Positions 31,075 to 40,284 of a stretch of 58,283 nt of DNA are shown here, in pieces. Under the pieces are notes generated by a model. That model had not been told where the DNA came from. It saw nothing but the letters and a program-made list of their open reading frames with translations, and searched no databases. Position numbers and translations under genes: made by a program. Each line of letters begins with the position of its first letter. Position 1 is the stretch's first letter. The stretch is taken from positions 1-58,283 of the forward strand of contig CAIQUS010000238.1 of the NCBI GenBank assembly GCA_903875045.1. Direction: 5' to 3'. This DNA is from an uncultured Bacteroidales bacterium (GTDB taxonomy: Bacteria; Bacteroidota; Bacteroidia; Bacteroidales; FEN-979).

Positions 31075-33858
31075 TTACTTTTTCTTTGCAGCAGGTTTTG
31101 CAGCAGGTTTTGCAGCAGCGGCAGCTTTTTTCTGTTTGATCACAGCCTGGGCTGCAGCCAAACGGGCAATTGGCACTCGGAACGGAGAACAACTTACATA
31201 ATTGAATCCCAAAGAATGACAGAATTCAACCGATGCAGGTTCCCCACCATGCTCGCCACAGATACCGATCTTAAGGTTTGGGCGGGTAGAACGTCCTTTT
31301 TCAACAGCCATTCTCATCAGCTGGCCTACGCCATCGAAATCGATTACCTGGAAAGGATCAACAGGAAGTATTTTCTGTTCAACATATTCGGGGACAAATC
31401 CACCGATATCATCGCGTGAAAAACCAAAGGTCATCTGCGTAAGATCATTGGTGCCAAAAGAGAAGAAGGAAGCTGTCTTCGCAATTTTATCGGCGGTGAG
31501 GGCAGCACGGGGAATCTCGATCATGGTTCCAACCAGATGGGGAATCACCAGCATATCGAATTTCTTGCAAACTTCTGCATAAATTTCATCAATGATCAAA
31601 TATTGATGGTTCAGTTCCTTTTCAGTGCAGGTAACCGGGATCATAATTTCAGGGAAAACATCCTTCTTTTCCTGGAGTAGTTCAGCAGTGGCTTCAAAGA
31701 TAGCCCGAACCTGCATCTCGGTGATTTCGGGGTAGGTAATTCCCAAACGCACACCACGGTGGCCCATCATCGGGTTCGTTTCATGAAGTGCATCGGCACG
31801 GCGGTCGAATTCTTCTTTAGAGATTTTCAGACTGTCGGCAATTTTTTTGCGGGCATCTTCATTTTGCGGGATAAACTCATGGAGGGGTGGATCAAGCGTA
31901 CGAATGGTGACAGGATATCCATCCATGGCAGCCAGGGTTTGCTTAATATCTTCTTTCACATAAGGATAGAGTTCGTTCAATGCCTTGCGGCGCTCTTCTT
32001 CCGATTTAGAAGCGATCATTTTACGAAGGAGGAAAAGCGGTTTTTCTGCATTTTTACCATAGAACATGTGCTCGGTGCGGAAAAGTCCGATACCTTCAGC
32101 ACCAAAAGCACGTGCTTTTGCAGCATCTTCAGGGGTGTCGGCGTTTGTTCTGATTTTCATGGTACGAACAGCATCGCACAGTTTCATGAATGCCTGGAAA
32201 TCGGGGTTCTCCTCGGCAGCTTTGATCATTGGCAGCTGGCCATTGTATATGTAACCTTTGGAACCATTCAGTGAAATAAAATCACCTTCTGTCAATGTGA
32301 GCTCACCAATTTTCATGGTTTTTTTGGAGGCTTCGATTTTGAGTCCGCCGGCACCAACGATACAGCATTTTCCCCAGCCGCGTGCTACGAGAGCCGCATG
32401 ACTTGTCATTCCGCCGCGTGCGGTTAAAATTGCCTGCGCAGCGCGCATTCCTTCGATGTCTTCAGGGTTTGTTTCTTCACGTACGAGGATAACGGTTTTG
32501 CCTTTCTTTGCCCAGGCTACTGCATCTTCGGAGTTGAAAACAATTTGTCCGGTTGATCCGCCGGGGCCTGCAGGAAGACCTTTGGCCATCGGTTTGGTGA
32601 TCTTTTCTGCCTTGGGATCAAGGATCGGGTGAAGCAGTTCGTCCAACTGGCTTGGTTCTACGCGTGAAACAGCCTCTTCTTTGGTGATCAGTTTTTCATT
32701 GAACATGTCAACAGCCATTTTTACGGCGGCAGGGCCATTGCGTTTTCCAACCCGGCACTGAAGCATGTAAAGCTTGGTATCCTGAATGGTAAACTCAATG
32801 TCGAGCATGTTCCTGTAATGCTTTTCGAGTGAGCGTTCAATTTTATGAAGGGCTTTATAAACAACCGGCATGGCTGTTTCAAGTGATTCCAGCTTCATGG
32901 TATGCTCGTTTTTGCCAATTTCGTTGATAGGATTTGGGGTACGGATACCGGCAACCACATCTTCGCCTTGAGCATTTGCAAGCCATTCGCCATAGAAATA
33001 GTTTTCACCTGTGGCCGGATTGCGGGTAAAAGCAACCCCGGTGGCAGATGTATCACCCATGTTGCCGAATACCATCGACTGCACGTTCACAGCAGTTCCC
33101 CACTCATCGGGAATGCCTTCAAAACGCCGGTAAGAGATGGCACGTTTCCCATTCCAGCTGGAGAAAACTGCACCAACAGCACCCCAAAGCTGTTCCATCG
33201 GATCTTCGGGGAATGGTGTGCCAAGAACCTCTTTTACTTTTTTCTTGTATATATCGATCAGGGCTTTCAGATCATCTGCGGTAAGATCGGTATCACTTAC
33301 TGCACCTCTTTTCTCTTTCATTTTGTGGAGTTCCTTTTCCAGCTGAACACGCACACCTTTTCCCTCTTTGGGCTCGATGCCGGCGGCTTTCTCCATCACC
33401 ACATCCGAGTACATCTGGATGAGACGGCGCTGTGAATCATACACAAAACGGGGGTTATTGGTCTTTTTAATGAGACCTTCACGGGTTATGTCATTCAATC
33501 CAACGTTCAACACGGTTTCCATCATGCCGGGCATAGAGGCGCGGGCACCTGAACGAACTGAGACAAGGAGCGGATTGTTCTTATCGCCAAAAATGGCACC
33601 CATTTCTTTCTCTGTTGCCTTCAGGCTGTCGGCAACTTGTTTTTTTAATTCTTGTGGATAGGTTTTTTCGTGTTGTTGGTAGTAAGTACAAACTTCTGTA
33701 GTAATTGTGAAACCAGCGGGAACTGGCAGTCCGATGTTGACCATCTCGGCAAGGTTTGCACCTTTTCCGCCAAGAAGGTTCTTCATTTCGGCTGTGCCTT
33801 CGGCTTCTTTACCACCAAAATAGTAGACGTACTTGTTTTCTTTAGCTTGTTTTGCCAT
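31075..33858 (-). CDS. ppdK: Pyruvate, phosphate dikinase with Ala/Lys-rich C-terminal tail
   Basis: Interconverts pyruvate + ATP + Pi with PEP + AMP + PPi; in anaerobes it can serve glycolysis or gluconeogenesis. Domains: N-terminal ATP-grasp ('MKNLLGGKGANLAEM', 'PVPAGFTITTEVC'); the phospho-His domain with H487 in 'GGMTSHAALVARGWGKCCIVG'; and a C-terminal TIM barrel ('GIGLFRTEHMF', 'MGHRGVRLGITYPE', 'FSFGTNDLTQMTFGFSRDD', 'GICGEHGGEP'). The start is put at the ATG at 33858 (MAKQAKENKYVYYFGG); ATGs at 33867 and 33870 are also possible. The last ~20 residues ('KQKKAAAAAKPAAKPAAKKK') extend beyond the normal end and resemble histone-H1-like tails. Confidence 0.95.
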   Translation of the reverse strand: MAKQAKENKYVYYFGGKEAEGTAEMKNLLGGKGANLAEMVNIGLPVPAGFTITTEVCTYYQQHEKTYPQELKKQVADSLKATEKEMGAIFGDKNNPLLVSVRSGARASMPGMMETVLNVGLNDITREGLIKKTNNPRFVYDSQRRLIQMYSDVVMEKAAGIEPKEGKGVRVQLEKELHKMKEKRGAVSDTDLTADDLKALIDIYKKKVKEVLGTPFPEDPMEQLWGAVGAVFSSWNGKRAISYRRFEGIPDEWGTAVNVQSMVFGNMGDTSATGVAFTRNPATGENYFYGEWLANAQGEDVVAGIRTPNPINEIGKNEHTMKLESLETAMPVVYKALHKIERSLEKHYRNMLDIEFTIQDTKLYMLQCRVGKRNGPAAVKMAVDMFNEKLITKEEAVSRVEPSQLDELLHPILDPKAEKITKPMAKGLPAGPGGSTGQIVFNSEDAVAWAKKGKTVILVREETNPEDIEGMRAAQAILTARGGMTSHAALVARGWGKCCIVGAGGLKIEASKKTMKIGELTLTEGDFISLNGSKGYIYNGQLPMIKAAEENPDFQAFMKLCDAVRTMKIRTNADTPEDAAKARAFGAEGIGLFRTEHMFYGKNAEKPLFLLRKMIASKSEEERRKALNELYPYVKEDIKQTLAAMDGYPVTIRTLDPPLHEFIPQNEDARKKIADSLKISKEEFDRRADALHETNPMMGHRGVRLGITYPEITEMQVRAIFEATAELLQEKKDVFPEIMIPVTCTEKELNHQYLIIDEIYAEVCKKFDMLVIPHLVGTMIEIPRAALTADKIAKTASFFSFGTNDLTQMTFGFSRDDIGGFVPEYVEQKILPVDPFQVIDFDGVGQLMRMAVEKGRSTRPNLKIGICGEHGGEPASVEFCHSLGFNYVSCSPFRVPIARLAAAQAVIKQKKAAAAAKPAAKPAAKKK

Positions 33859-33897
33859 AATTGACATCATTTAGGTTAGTGAAAAAATTTGAAGCGG

Positions 33898-33905
33898 CAA
33901 AAGTA
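33898..33905 (-). promoter_or_regulatory. Candidate -7 box (TACTTTTG) for ppdK
   Basis: TACTTTTG on the reverse strand, about 40 bp before the chosen ppdK ATG, matches TAnnTTTG. Its leader contains the two alternative ATG codons. Confidence 0.5.
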
Positions 33906-33968
33906 CGAAATAAAACGCTTGAAACTGTGAAATTCAGGGAGGAAATTTGCGGTAGGATGAGCCGGAGT

Positions 33969-34664
33969 TTAATAGTGAAGCTGGCCGATGTTGCTCATAT
34001 TCCATAGAATCCATTGTTGCCGGCCGCGGATATAGGGGGTTGGGGCAGATGGATTCCATTTGAGTGGATTTGGTAAAACAGCCGCGATGAGCGCAGCTTC
34101 ACCCCGTGAGATTTTTGATGCCGGTTTTCCAAAGAAAGACTGAGATGCTGTTTCAACACCGTAAATACCTTTGCCTGTCTCAATTACATTCAGGTAAACT
34201 TCAAGAATGCGTTTTTTTCCCCAGACAAATTCGATAAGTACAGTGAAATAAACTTCAAGCCCCTTTCTGACCCACGACCGTTGGGGCCAAAGAAAAACAT
34301 TCTTGGCGGTTTGTTGGGAAATGGTGCTGGCCCCCCTGACTTTTTTCCCATGTTTTTTGGCATTGTAGGCCTGGGCTTTTTCAATCGATTCAAAGTCAAA
34401 CCCGGAATGTTCCAGAAACAGATTGTCTTCAGATGCTATGACAGCCAGGGGAAGATTGGGGGTCATTTGATCAATGGGAATCCAGCTGTTTTTTAACTTG
34501 ACTGTTTGACCGCCCCATGATTGTTCAGCGAGACGGATCACCATGAGTGGTGTAACGGGCGGATTGACATATTTAAACAGAATGACAAAGAAAATTGAGG
34601 ATGCAAAATAAATAATGATGAAGTACTTGAAAAAGGTCAATATTTTGAGTAAAAGTTTTTTCAT
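33969..34664 (-). CDS. mtgA: Monofunctional biosynthetic peptidoglycan transglycosylase
   Basis: Polymerises lipid II into glycan strands in the periplasm. The start is the ATG at 34664 (MKKLLLKILTFFKYFIIIYFASSIFFVILF), giving a membrane anchor and 231 aa; the longer frame reads through the upstream terminator. GT51 motifs: 'VIASEDNLFLEHSGFDFESIEKA' (catalytic Glu in the EDxxFxxHxG motif), 'RGASTISQQTAKNVFLWP', 'VWGKKRILEVYLNVIETGKGIYGVETASQSFFGKPA' and 'GEAALIAAVLPNP'. No transpeptidase domain. Confidence 0.93.
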   Translation of the reverse strand: MKKLLLKILTFFKYFIIIYFASSIFFVILFKYVNPPVTPLMVIRLAEQSWGGQTVKLKNSWIPIDQMTPNLPLAVIASEDNLFLEHSGFDFESIEKAQAYNAKKHGKKVRGASTISQQTAKNVFLWPQRSWVRKGLEVYFTVLIEFVWGKKRILEVYLNVIETGKGIYGVETASQSFFGKPASKISRGEAALIAAVLPNPLKWNPSAPTPYIRGRQQWILWNMSNIGQLHY

Positions 34665-34677
34665 GAACTGTCTTGTC

Positions 34678-34724
34678 AAAAAAAAGCGCCGGCCTCCTCT
34701 CAGGTTGATGAGAAGGGCCGGTAA
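34678..34724 (-). terminator. Intrinsic terminator after the DUF4476 pair
   Basis: On the reverse strand CCGGCC pairs with GGCCGG, with a further partly paired inner stem, followed by GCG and eight T residues. It begins 9 bp beyond the stop of the downstream DUF4476 gene and separates that unit from mtgA. Confidence 0.85.
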
Positions 34725-34732
34725 GATGCGCA

Positions 34733-35590
34733 TTATCTTTTATTTATATATTTGTTCAACTCATCAATGGATGATTCAAATTCAAAAGCATCGTTTAACA
34801 AAAAATAGTTATTGATATCCCAGGTGTATTTATAAGCGAACCTTGCAAAATCAAGCCGGTTTGATTCGAAGGAAAAAAGTTTCATGATTTCCTTTACCTG
34901 TTTGCACAACAGGCAGTTTGATGCGGCAATCTGCTTGGCAATGGTCAATTTGCTGCTTTCAAATGATTTGGAAGAAATGGATGCAAGTGCTGCCTCGAAC
35001 GATTGCGGGCTCATTGGCCGTTGACAGCCTCTCGGACCATCATAATCATGATGATCATCCCGATCAGTATTGTATTCATCCCGGCCGTAGTTATCGGAAG
35101 TTGTTTGTGTTGTGGTAGTTGTAATACTGGTGCCGGTTGATATCCCCACAGTATTTATTGTAGTGGTTTGACTTACGGTTGTGGAGTTAAGCCTGGGTGT
35201 GGTCGTGAAAATAAACACATTCTGACCGTCGTACTGGTCCGTTACTTCATCAAGGGGTACACTGTTTAACATCCGCAAAATCCAAAGTCCTTTTTTGTTT
35301 TTGAGTACCTCCATTGTCACCTCAACTTCAGGTTGCAGATACATGGTTTTTTCAATTTCCGGTTTTTCCTGATCCTGGAAAATAATTTTCAATTTATAAT
35401 TTGGGGCATTTAATCCGGTAATCTTAATGTTGGTCCGGGGATCAGGGGATTGTTGGATGCCATTCATAATCAATGTAAATGGTTCATTGGCCTGTGTGAA
35501 AATTACAAGGTTTGAAAACTGAGCCTCCGATTTTTGAGTTATAAAAATGAAGAGGCTGAGCAGCATGACTATTTTAATTGATTTCATCAT
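34733..35590 (-). CDS. DUF4476 domain secreted protein, paralogue 2
   Basis: Predicted exported protein of about 285 aa. The start is at the tandem ATGs at 35590/35587 (MMKSIKIVMLLSLFIFITQKSEAQ), giving a signal peptide; upstream in-frame sequence overlaps the preceding gene. The N-terminal half is a beta-rich domain ('NLVIFTQANEPFTLIMNGIQQSPDPRTNIKI'), followed by a Thr-rich linker and a His/Asp-rich segment ('DRDDHHDYDG'). The C-terminal ~95 residues are the DUF4476 helical domain ('SPQSFEAALASISSKSFESSKLTIAKQ'). The adjacent gene is a paralogue with the same layout. Function unknown. Confidence 0.8.
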   Translation of the reverse strand: MMKSIKIVMLLSLFIFITQKSEAQFSNLVIFTQANEPFTLIMNGIQQSPDPRTNIKITGLNAPNYKLKIIFQDQEKPEIEKTMYLQPEVEVTMEVLKNKKGLWILRMLNSVPLDEVTDQYDGQNVFIFTTTPRLNSTTVSQTTTINTVGISTGTSITTTTTQTTSDNYGRDEYNTDRDDHHDYDGPRGCQRPMSPQSFEAALASISSKSFESSKLTIAKQIAASNCLLCKQVKEIMKLFSFESNRLDFARFAYKYTWDINNYFLLNDAFEFESSIDELNKYINKR

Positions 35591-35612
35591 GCCGGAGGCC
35601 ATTTCATTGCAA

Positions 35613-36380
35613 TTATTTCGTTTTCCCTGCCACATATTTATCAAGATCATTTTTAGATTTTTGACTATGAAGTGCATCATTTACATCAGCATAATTATCA
35701 CGGTCGTAGGTGTGGTCATAAGCAAATTTTGCAAAACTGAGCCGTGATGACTCAGAGTCGAAAACGTGAATGACCAAAACAACCTGTGAGACACGCAAAC
35801 AATGAGTTTCTGCCATCTTTTTTGCCGCACTGAGTTGCATGGGTTCAAACGGACGGGCACTGATGTCAATCAACTGGGCTGTGAAATCTCCATCCTGCAT
35901 CGGATTATCACATCCATTTGATTTAGCAGATTTTGAAGGTTCGTTTTTGGTTTGAGGTGTTTCCCCTTTTGATTTACTGTCGGAAGGCGGAGGAGGTGGC
36001 GGAGGAGGTGGAGTGGCAGTTGTTTCTTTTGCAACACCTTCATCCATCCATTCAGACGATGTTGATTCCAGAAAATAAACGCCTTTCGGATTTTTATCAA
36101 CCTTGAAATACATTGTATTACCAGGTTTATTAAAGACTTGTTTGCTGACTTCACGAACCGATGGGTCAGGGAAAACCAGCCTTAATTTAAACATTGGCCC
36201 GCCGGGATTATCAGCTTCCACCCTGGCTGCAGGCTCGGAGTTATGCATGTTTCCTCCAATGAATAAAGTGAATTTGTCACCCTTTGGGGCAAAAACGACA
36301 ATATTGCCTGGTTGCGCCATGATGCTGGTGTATAGAGCCGAAAGATAAAACACCAGAATAATGTGTACAAGTGATTTCAT
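35613..36380 (-). CDS. DUF4476 domain secreted protein, paralogue 1
   Basis: Predicted exported protein of 255 aa. The ATG at 36380 (MKSLVHIILVFYLSALYTSIMAQ) gives a signal peptide. The layout mirrors the downstream paralogue: a beta-rich N-terminal domain ('NIVVFAPKGDKFTLFIGGNMHNSEPAARV'), here followed by a nine-proline linker and a Lys/Ser-rich stretch, then a DUF4476 domain ('MQDGDFTAQLIDISARPFEPMQLSAAKKMAE' to 'DVNDALHSQKSKNDLDKYV'). Gene order, shared architecture and a 22-bp gap indicate tandem duplication. Function unknown. Confidence 0.8.
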   Translation of the reverse strand: MKSLVHIILVFYLSALYTSIMAQPGNIVVFAPKGDKFTLFIGGNMHNSEPAARVEADNPGGPMFKLRLVFPDPSVREVSKQVFNKPGNTMYFKVDKNPKGVYFLESTSSEWMDEGVAKETTATPPPPPPPPPSDSKSKGETPQTKNEPSKSAKSNGCDNPMQDGDFTAQLIDISARPFEPMQLSAAKKMAETHCLRVSQVVLVIHVFDSESSRLSFAKFAYDHTYDRDNYADVNDALHSQKSKNDLDKYVAGKTK

Positions 36381-36404
36381 ATCTGCAATTTTAAAATTAA
36401 GTGG

Positions 36405-36412
36405 CAAATATA
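36405..36412 (-). promoter_or_regulatory. Candidate -7 box (TATATTTG) for the DUF4476 pair
   Basis: TATATTTG on the reverse strand, 24 bp before the ATG at 36380, matches TAnnTTTG. It lies just beyond the stop of the upstream YCF48-repeat gene. Confidence 0.45.
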
Positions 36413-36420
36413 CTTCGACT

Positions 36421-38481
36421 TTACTGAATCAGGAGTTTTTTCATGTCAAAATTGGTATTGGATTGAATTTCTACCAGGTAAATTCCCTTTGTTAAAGCAC
36501 TTACATTCATTTCAACCACCTTTTGGTTTTTGAAATATTCATGCATAACCTCTTTCCCTGAAATATTCAATATCCTGACATGTATATCACCACTTGTATT
36601 TTTCAAACCTTCAATCGTAATTATTTTGTCTGCAGGATTCGGATAAATACTTATCCCGACTGCGGCAGTACGGTTCTCATCTATACCAACATCCTGGTAT
36701 GCTGACTTCAGGATGGTGCCCCTGGTCCCAACCGCGATGACTGAATTTATTTTGCTTTGAGGGATGATGTATACTGAGGTTAATCGATTGCAGGTACCCG
36801 AATGCTGTACACGCCATTCTTCGCCACCGTTTGCAGTCATCAGTATGGAACCATTATCACCAACCACGTAACCCGTAGCTGAATTTTTAAAAAAAACAGA
36901 TCTGTAAATACTTGGAATCCCGGGATGTTGCGATGACCAATGAAGCCCTCCGTTGGTGGTTTTATAAATATTGCCGGTGCCGGCAATATAACATGTATCG
37001 GCATTAATTGTAAAAACAGAATATAAATCTCCGCCTCCGCCAGTGGTTGAGGTGTTCCAGTGTACTCCTCCATCTGTGGTTTTTACGACAATGCTGAAAA
37101 GGCCGACAGCATAACCAACGTTTTTATCTTTGAAGTGGACGGAGTTCCATGTGTAAATAGAGTCTGTATTCTGGTGTATCCAATCAGTTCCGCCATTGAT
37201 GGTTTTTAAGATAGTACCCCGGTATCCCACAACATATCCTGTGTTTACATCAGTAAAGCAAATGGAGGTCAAACCATTCGCAGTCCCCGGATTCAATTCA
37301 GTCCAATCAACCCCGCCATTGGTTGTTTTAATGATTTTATTCCCGGAACAAGTCGCGTAGCCAATATTGACATCAGGAAAACTGAGAGATTGTGAATTGT
37401 AATAATGCCCTGTGTTCACATAAACCCAGTTCTCCCCTCCGTTGATGGTTTTTAAAATAGATCCATCATAACCAATCGCATAACCGGTTGTTGAATCAGG
37501 GAAACAAACGGAAACTAAATTAATTGTAGTACCCATACTCAAACTGATCCAGTTCGTCCCGCCATCTGTGGTTTTTAAAATGGTTCCATTCTCACCGACA
37601 GCAAAGCCGGTATTGTCATCAAAAAAAGAGGTTGACAACAAATCCGGACCGTTTCCTGAACGCTGAGTTGTCCAGTTTGTATCTCCATTGATGTTTTTTA
37701 AAATCGTACCGTTTTCACCCACAGCATACCCGGTGTTTGCGGCAGGAAAACAAACTGAGAATAACTTATTTGATGTGCCGGAGATATCTTTATGCCAATA
37801 TGTTCCTGCGGTGGAGGTTTTGAGAATGGTGCCATTTTTCCCGACACCATAACCTGATTCCGAATCAAGAAAATGTAAGGAGACCATGGGGAGATCATAA
37901 CCGGTATACCTGTTCGTCCAATTTGCCCCTCCGTTGTTGGTCTTAAGAAAAGTTCCATCTGCACAGGTTATGTAACCTCTGCCTGCATTTGGGAAACTGA
38001 CTGCAAATAAATCACTGGGAACACCTGCATAATACTGAGGTGTCCAGCTGGTCCCGCCATTTGAAGTTTTAAAAATGGAGCCGTAAGTGCCTGTGATATA
38101 TCCATTTATCGAATCGGTAAAAAATACGGAAAGATATGTCTGTGAAGCCCCTGAAGCAAGTACTGTCCAGGTTGATCCTGCATTGGAAGTCTTTATCACG
38201 GTGCCCATAGAACCAACCGCATAGCCTGTTGTAACGGTTGGAAAAACAATGGAAAATAAATCCTCGGAAGTGCCTGAATTCAGAGTGTTCCAGTCAGTTC
38301 CGCCATTTATCGACTTGATGATCATGCCACAGTTCCCGGCTGCATAAACTGTATTTATGTCTGTGATTTTAACACAATTCAGCGTATTCCCCTGTGGTAA
38401 AGGATTCTTCCACTGCCAGGTTTGCGTACTGGCCGTTTGCAACAAATGGATGGCGATAAGAAAGACAAAGATTTTTTTCAT
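36421..38481 (-). CDS. YCF48-like repeat surface protein with T9SS type A sorting domain
   Basis: Predicted secreted beta-propeller-like protein of 686 aa: signal peptide (MKKIFVFLIAIHLLQTASTQ), then thirteen complete and one partial ~45-residue repeats, each ending in a motif like 'GTILKTINGGTDW' (photosystem II stability factor YCF48 / BNR type). The C-terminal type A sorting domain starts at 'ISIYPNPADKIITIEGL' and ends 'GIYLVEIQSNTNFDMKKLLIQ'. The start lies only 3 bp after the stop of the OmpA-domain gene, so it belongs to the same operon as the PorP pair. Ligand unknown; such propellers are often surface-displayed binding proteins. Confidence 0.85.
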   Translation of the reverse strand: MKKIFVFLIAIHLLQTASTQTWQWKNPLPQGNTLNCVKITDINTVYAAGNCGMIIKSINGGTDWNTLNSGTSEDLFSIVFPTVTTGYAVGSMGTVIKTSNAGSTWTVLASGASQTYLSVFFTDSINGYITGTYGSIFKTSNGGTSWTPQYYAGVPSDLFAVSFPNAGRGYITCADGTFLKTNNGGANWTNRYTGYDLPMVSLHFLDSESGYGVGKNGTILKTSTAGTYWHKDISGTSNKLFSVCFPAANTGYAVGENGTILKNINGDTNWTTQRSGNGPDLLSTSFFDDNTGFAVGENGTILKTTDGGTNWISLSMGTTINLVSVCFPDSTTGYAIGYDGSILKTINGGENWVYVNTGHYYNSQSLSFPDVNIGYATCSGNKIIKTTNGGVDWTELNPGTANGLTSICFTDVNTGYVVGYRGTILKTINGGTDWIHQNTDSIYTWNSVHFKDKNVGYAVGLFSIVVKTTDGGVHWNTSTTGGGGDLYSVFTINADTCYIAGTGNIYKTTNGGLHWSSQHPGIPSIYRSVFFKNSATGYVVGDNGSILMTANGGEEWRVQHSGTCNRLTSVYIIPQSKINSVIAVGTRGTILKSAYQDVGIDENRTAAVGISIYPNPADKIITIEGLKNTSGDIHVRILNISGKEVMHEYFKNQKVVEMNVSALTKGIYLVEIQSNTNFDMKKLLIQ

Positions 38482-38484
38482 ATT

Positions 38485-40269
38485 TTACTTCTCGGATACA
38501 CTGGTAATCCTGAATTCAGTCCTGCGGTTATATTGATGCTCTTTTTCAGAACAGTTTACACCTGCTGTGCAATTGCACCGGTTGAGCAGCTGCAATTTCC
38601 CATAACCTTTGGCGATGATCCGGGAAGGGGAAATCCCGCGTGAAATAATGTATTGAACAGCAGATTCAGCCCTTTTCTGAGACAATACCAGGTTGTAGTT
38701 CTCTGAACCCCGGCAATCGGTATGGGAACTTAATTCAATGGAAATGGGATATTCTTTCAGGATGCTGACAAGATTATCCAGGGGAGGCCTTGCATCGGCC
38801 CTGATATCCCATTTGTCGAAATCGTAGAGTATATTTTCCAGCCGATAGCTTTTGTTCATTTTAAGTGTATCAATGGAAGAAGCAGGAGGTGATTGTTTGT
38901 CTCCTGGTTCCCATGCGATTTGGGGCCGGATGGTTGAATCTGCCGGATTTCGATCTTGAACGCTGACCTTCCGGAAACTATAAATATCGTCACCACCCAA
39001 TCCTCCCGGCCGGTTGGAACTGAACAATCCTGATTGACCATTTTCTGAAATAATCAACGACAGGTCGTCGCATGATGAATTGACAGGTTCACCCAGATTA
39101 CGTGGTGTAACCCATTGGTTTTCAGTTTTTATGGTTACAAACAAGTCAAGTCCGCCAAGACCTGGCAATCCATCTGATGCAAAATAGAGATCGCCATTCA
39201 TGGAAATGAAAGGAAACATTTCTTTGCCAGCGGAATTTATTCCGGCCCCCATGTTGACCGGTTTTCCCCATTTATCTCCCTCCTGTGCGCAAAACCAGAT
39301 ATCAGTTTCTCCGTATCCCCCGGGCATATCTGACACAAAATAGAGTGTTTTTCCATCTCTTGAGAGCGCCGGGTGCCCAACAGAGTACTCGTCACTGTTC
39401 AAAAAGAAAGGCACGGGAAGTGACCATTTTCCATCCTTCAGGGTTGATGAGAAAATTTTTAACAAATGCGTCCTGACCCGACCGGGTTCCTTTTTGCCCT
39501 TGTCATGTGATAAAAGTGTCTGGTTGATAAATGCAACGGTAAAGTCGCTGTTAAAGGTTACGGGCCCTTCGTGCCATAATTGGTCTGTGAGCGCTGGCGA
39601 AGGCACAGGATTGCTGAAATTCCCGAAAAGGCTGTCAGGTTTTACCGGTTCCGAATAATACAGGTTAAGATATTCATTACCAGTCCATCCGTAAGTTTTT
39701 CCGGTATTTCCTGAAGAAATGCGGTCACTGGCGAAGATAATTCCATGTTGGTAAAACGCTGTTCCGAATTCCGATTGCGGAGTGTTCAGCATCCTCGCGT
39801 TTTTAATCTCAAATTCAGGCTTGGCGGCCTTTATGACGATGGCGCTGTCGCAAAAACCGGCTAAAAGTGCCCCGCGATGCTGGCCAGGGACGAGGGAATC
39901 ATATTTCAGAAAGAACAACTTTGCCTGATGGTATTCTCCTGAAGAGCGCAGTGCCTGCGCGTAATAAAAGTAGATGACAGGTCCGGGATTTTTAATGTAT
40001 TGGCAATGGCCATCCATCTGAATGGATTTTTCATACCAGATCTTTGCATTCGGAACATCGTTCATCATGCGATAACAGTCGGCAAGAAGGAGTGTAGATT
40101 GACATTTCGATTTTTCATTGTTCCGTGCAAGTTCTTTTTGCAGCAATTCAGCAGCTTTAGAATAATTGAAAAGCTCCATTTCTCTCTGAACAGGTTTAAG
40201 ATCAGCCTGCGCATAACCTGTAAGGTTCGTTACCAGGATAAAGGCCATCATAAGAAACCGGAGTGGCAT
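38485..40269 (-). CDS. TPR / PD40 / OmpA-domain protein (PorE-like), paired with PorP
   Basis: Predicted envelope protein of 594 aa: signal peptide (MPLRFLMMAFILVTNLTGYAQ), N-terminal TPR-like helices (about 25-150), PD40 beta-propeller blades (about 165-450, 'SRDGKTLYFVSDMPGGYGETDIWF', 'MNGDLYFASDGLPGLGGLDLFV'), and a C-terminal OmpA domain (about 480-590) with 'ELSSHTDCRGSENYNLVLSQKRAESAVQYI', 'RIIAKGYGK' and 'NRRTEFRI'. A Cys-containing insert ('RCNCTAGVNCSEKEHQ') is typical of this subgroup. It lies 15 bp after the PorP/SprF gene. It likely anchors the PorP complex to peptidoglycan. Confidence 0.87.
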   Translation of the reverse strand: MPLRFLMMAFILVTNLTGYAQADLKPVQREMELFNYSKAAELLQKELARNNEKSKCQSTLLLADCYRMMNDVPNAKIWYEKSIQMDGHCQYIKNPGPVIYFYYAQALRSSGEYHQAKLFFLKYDSLVPGQHRGALLAGFCDSAIVIKAAKPEFEIKNARMLNTPQSEFGTAFYQHGIIFASDRISSGNTGKTYGWTGNEYLNLYYSEPVKPDSLFGNFSNPVPSPALTDQLWHEGPVTFNSDFTVAFINQTLLSHDKGKKEPGRVRTHLLKIFSSTLKDGKWSLPVPFFLNSDEYSVGHPALSRDGKTLYFVSDMPGGYGETDIWFCAQEGDKWGKPVNMGAGINSAGKEMFPFISMNGDLYFASDGLPGLGGLDLFVTIKTENQWVTPRNLGEPVNSSCDDLSLIISENGQSGLFSSNRPGGLGGDDIYSFRKVSVQDRNPADSTIRPQIAWEPGDKQSPPASSIDTLKMNKSYRLENILYDFDKWDIRADARPPLDNLVSILKEYPISIELSSHTDCRGSENYNLVLSQKRAESAVQYIISRGISPSRIIAKGYGKLQLLNRCNCTAGVNCSEKEHQYNRRTEFRITSVSEK

Positions 40270-40284
40270 TGGTCTGCTTTTAGG

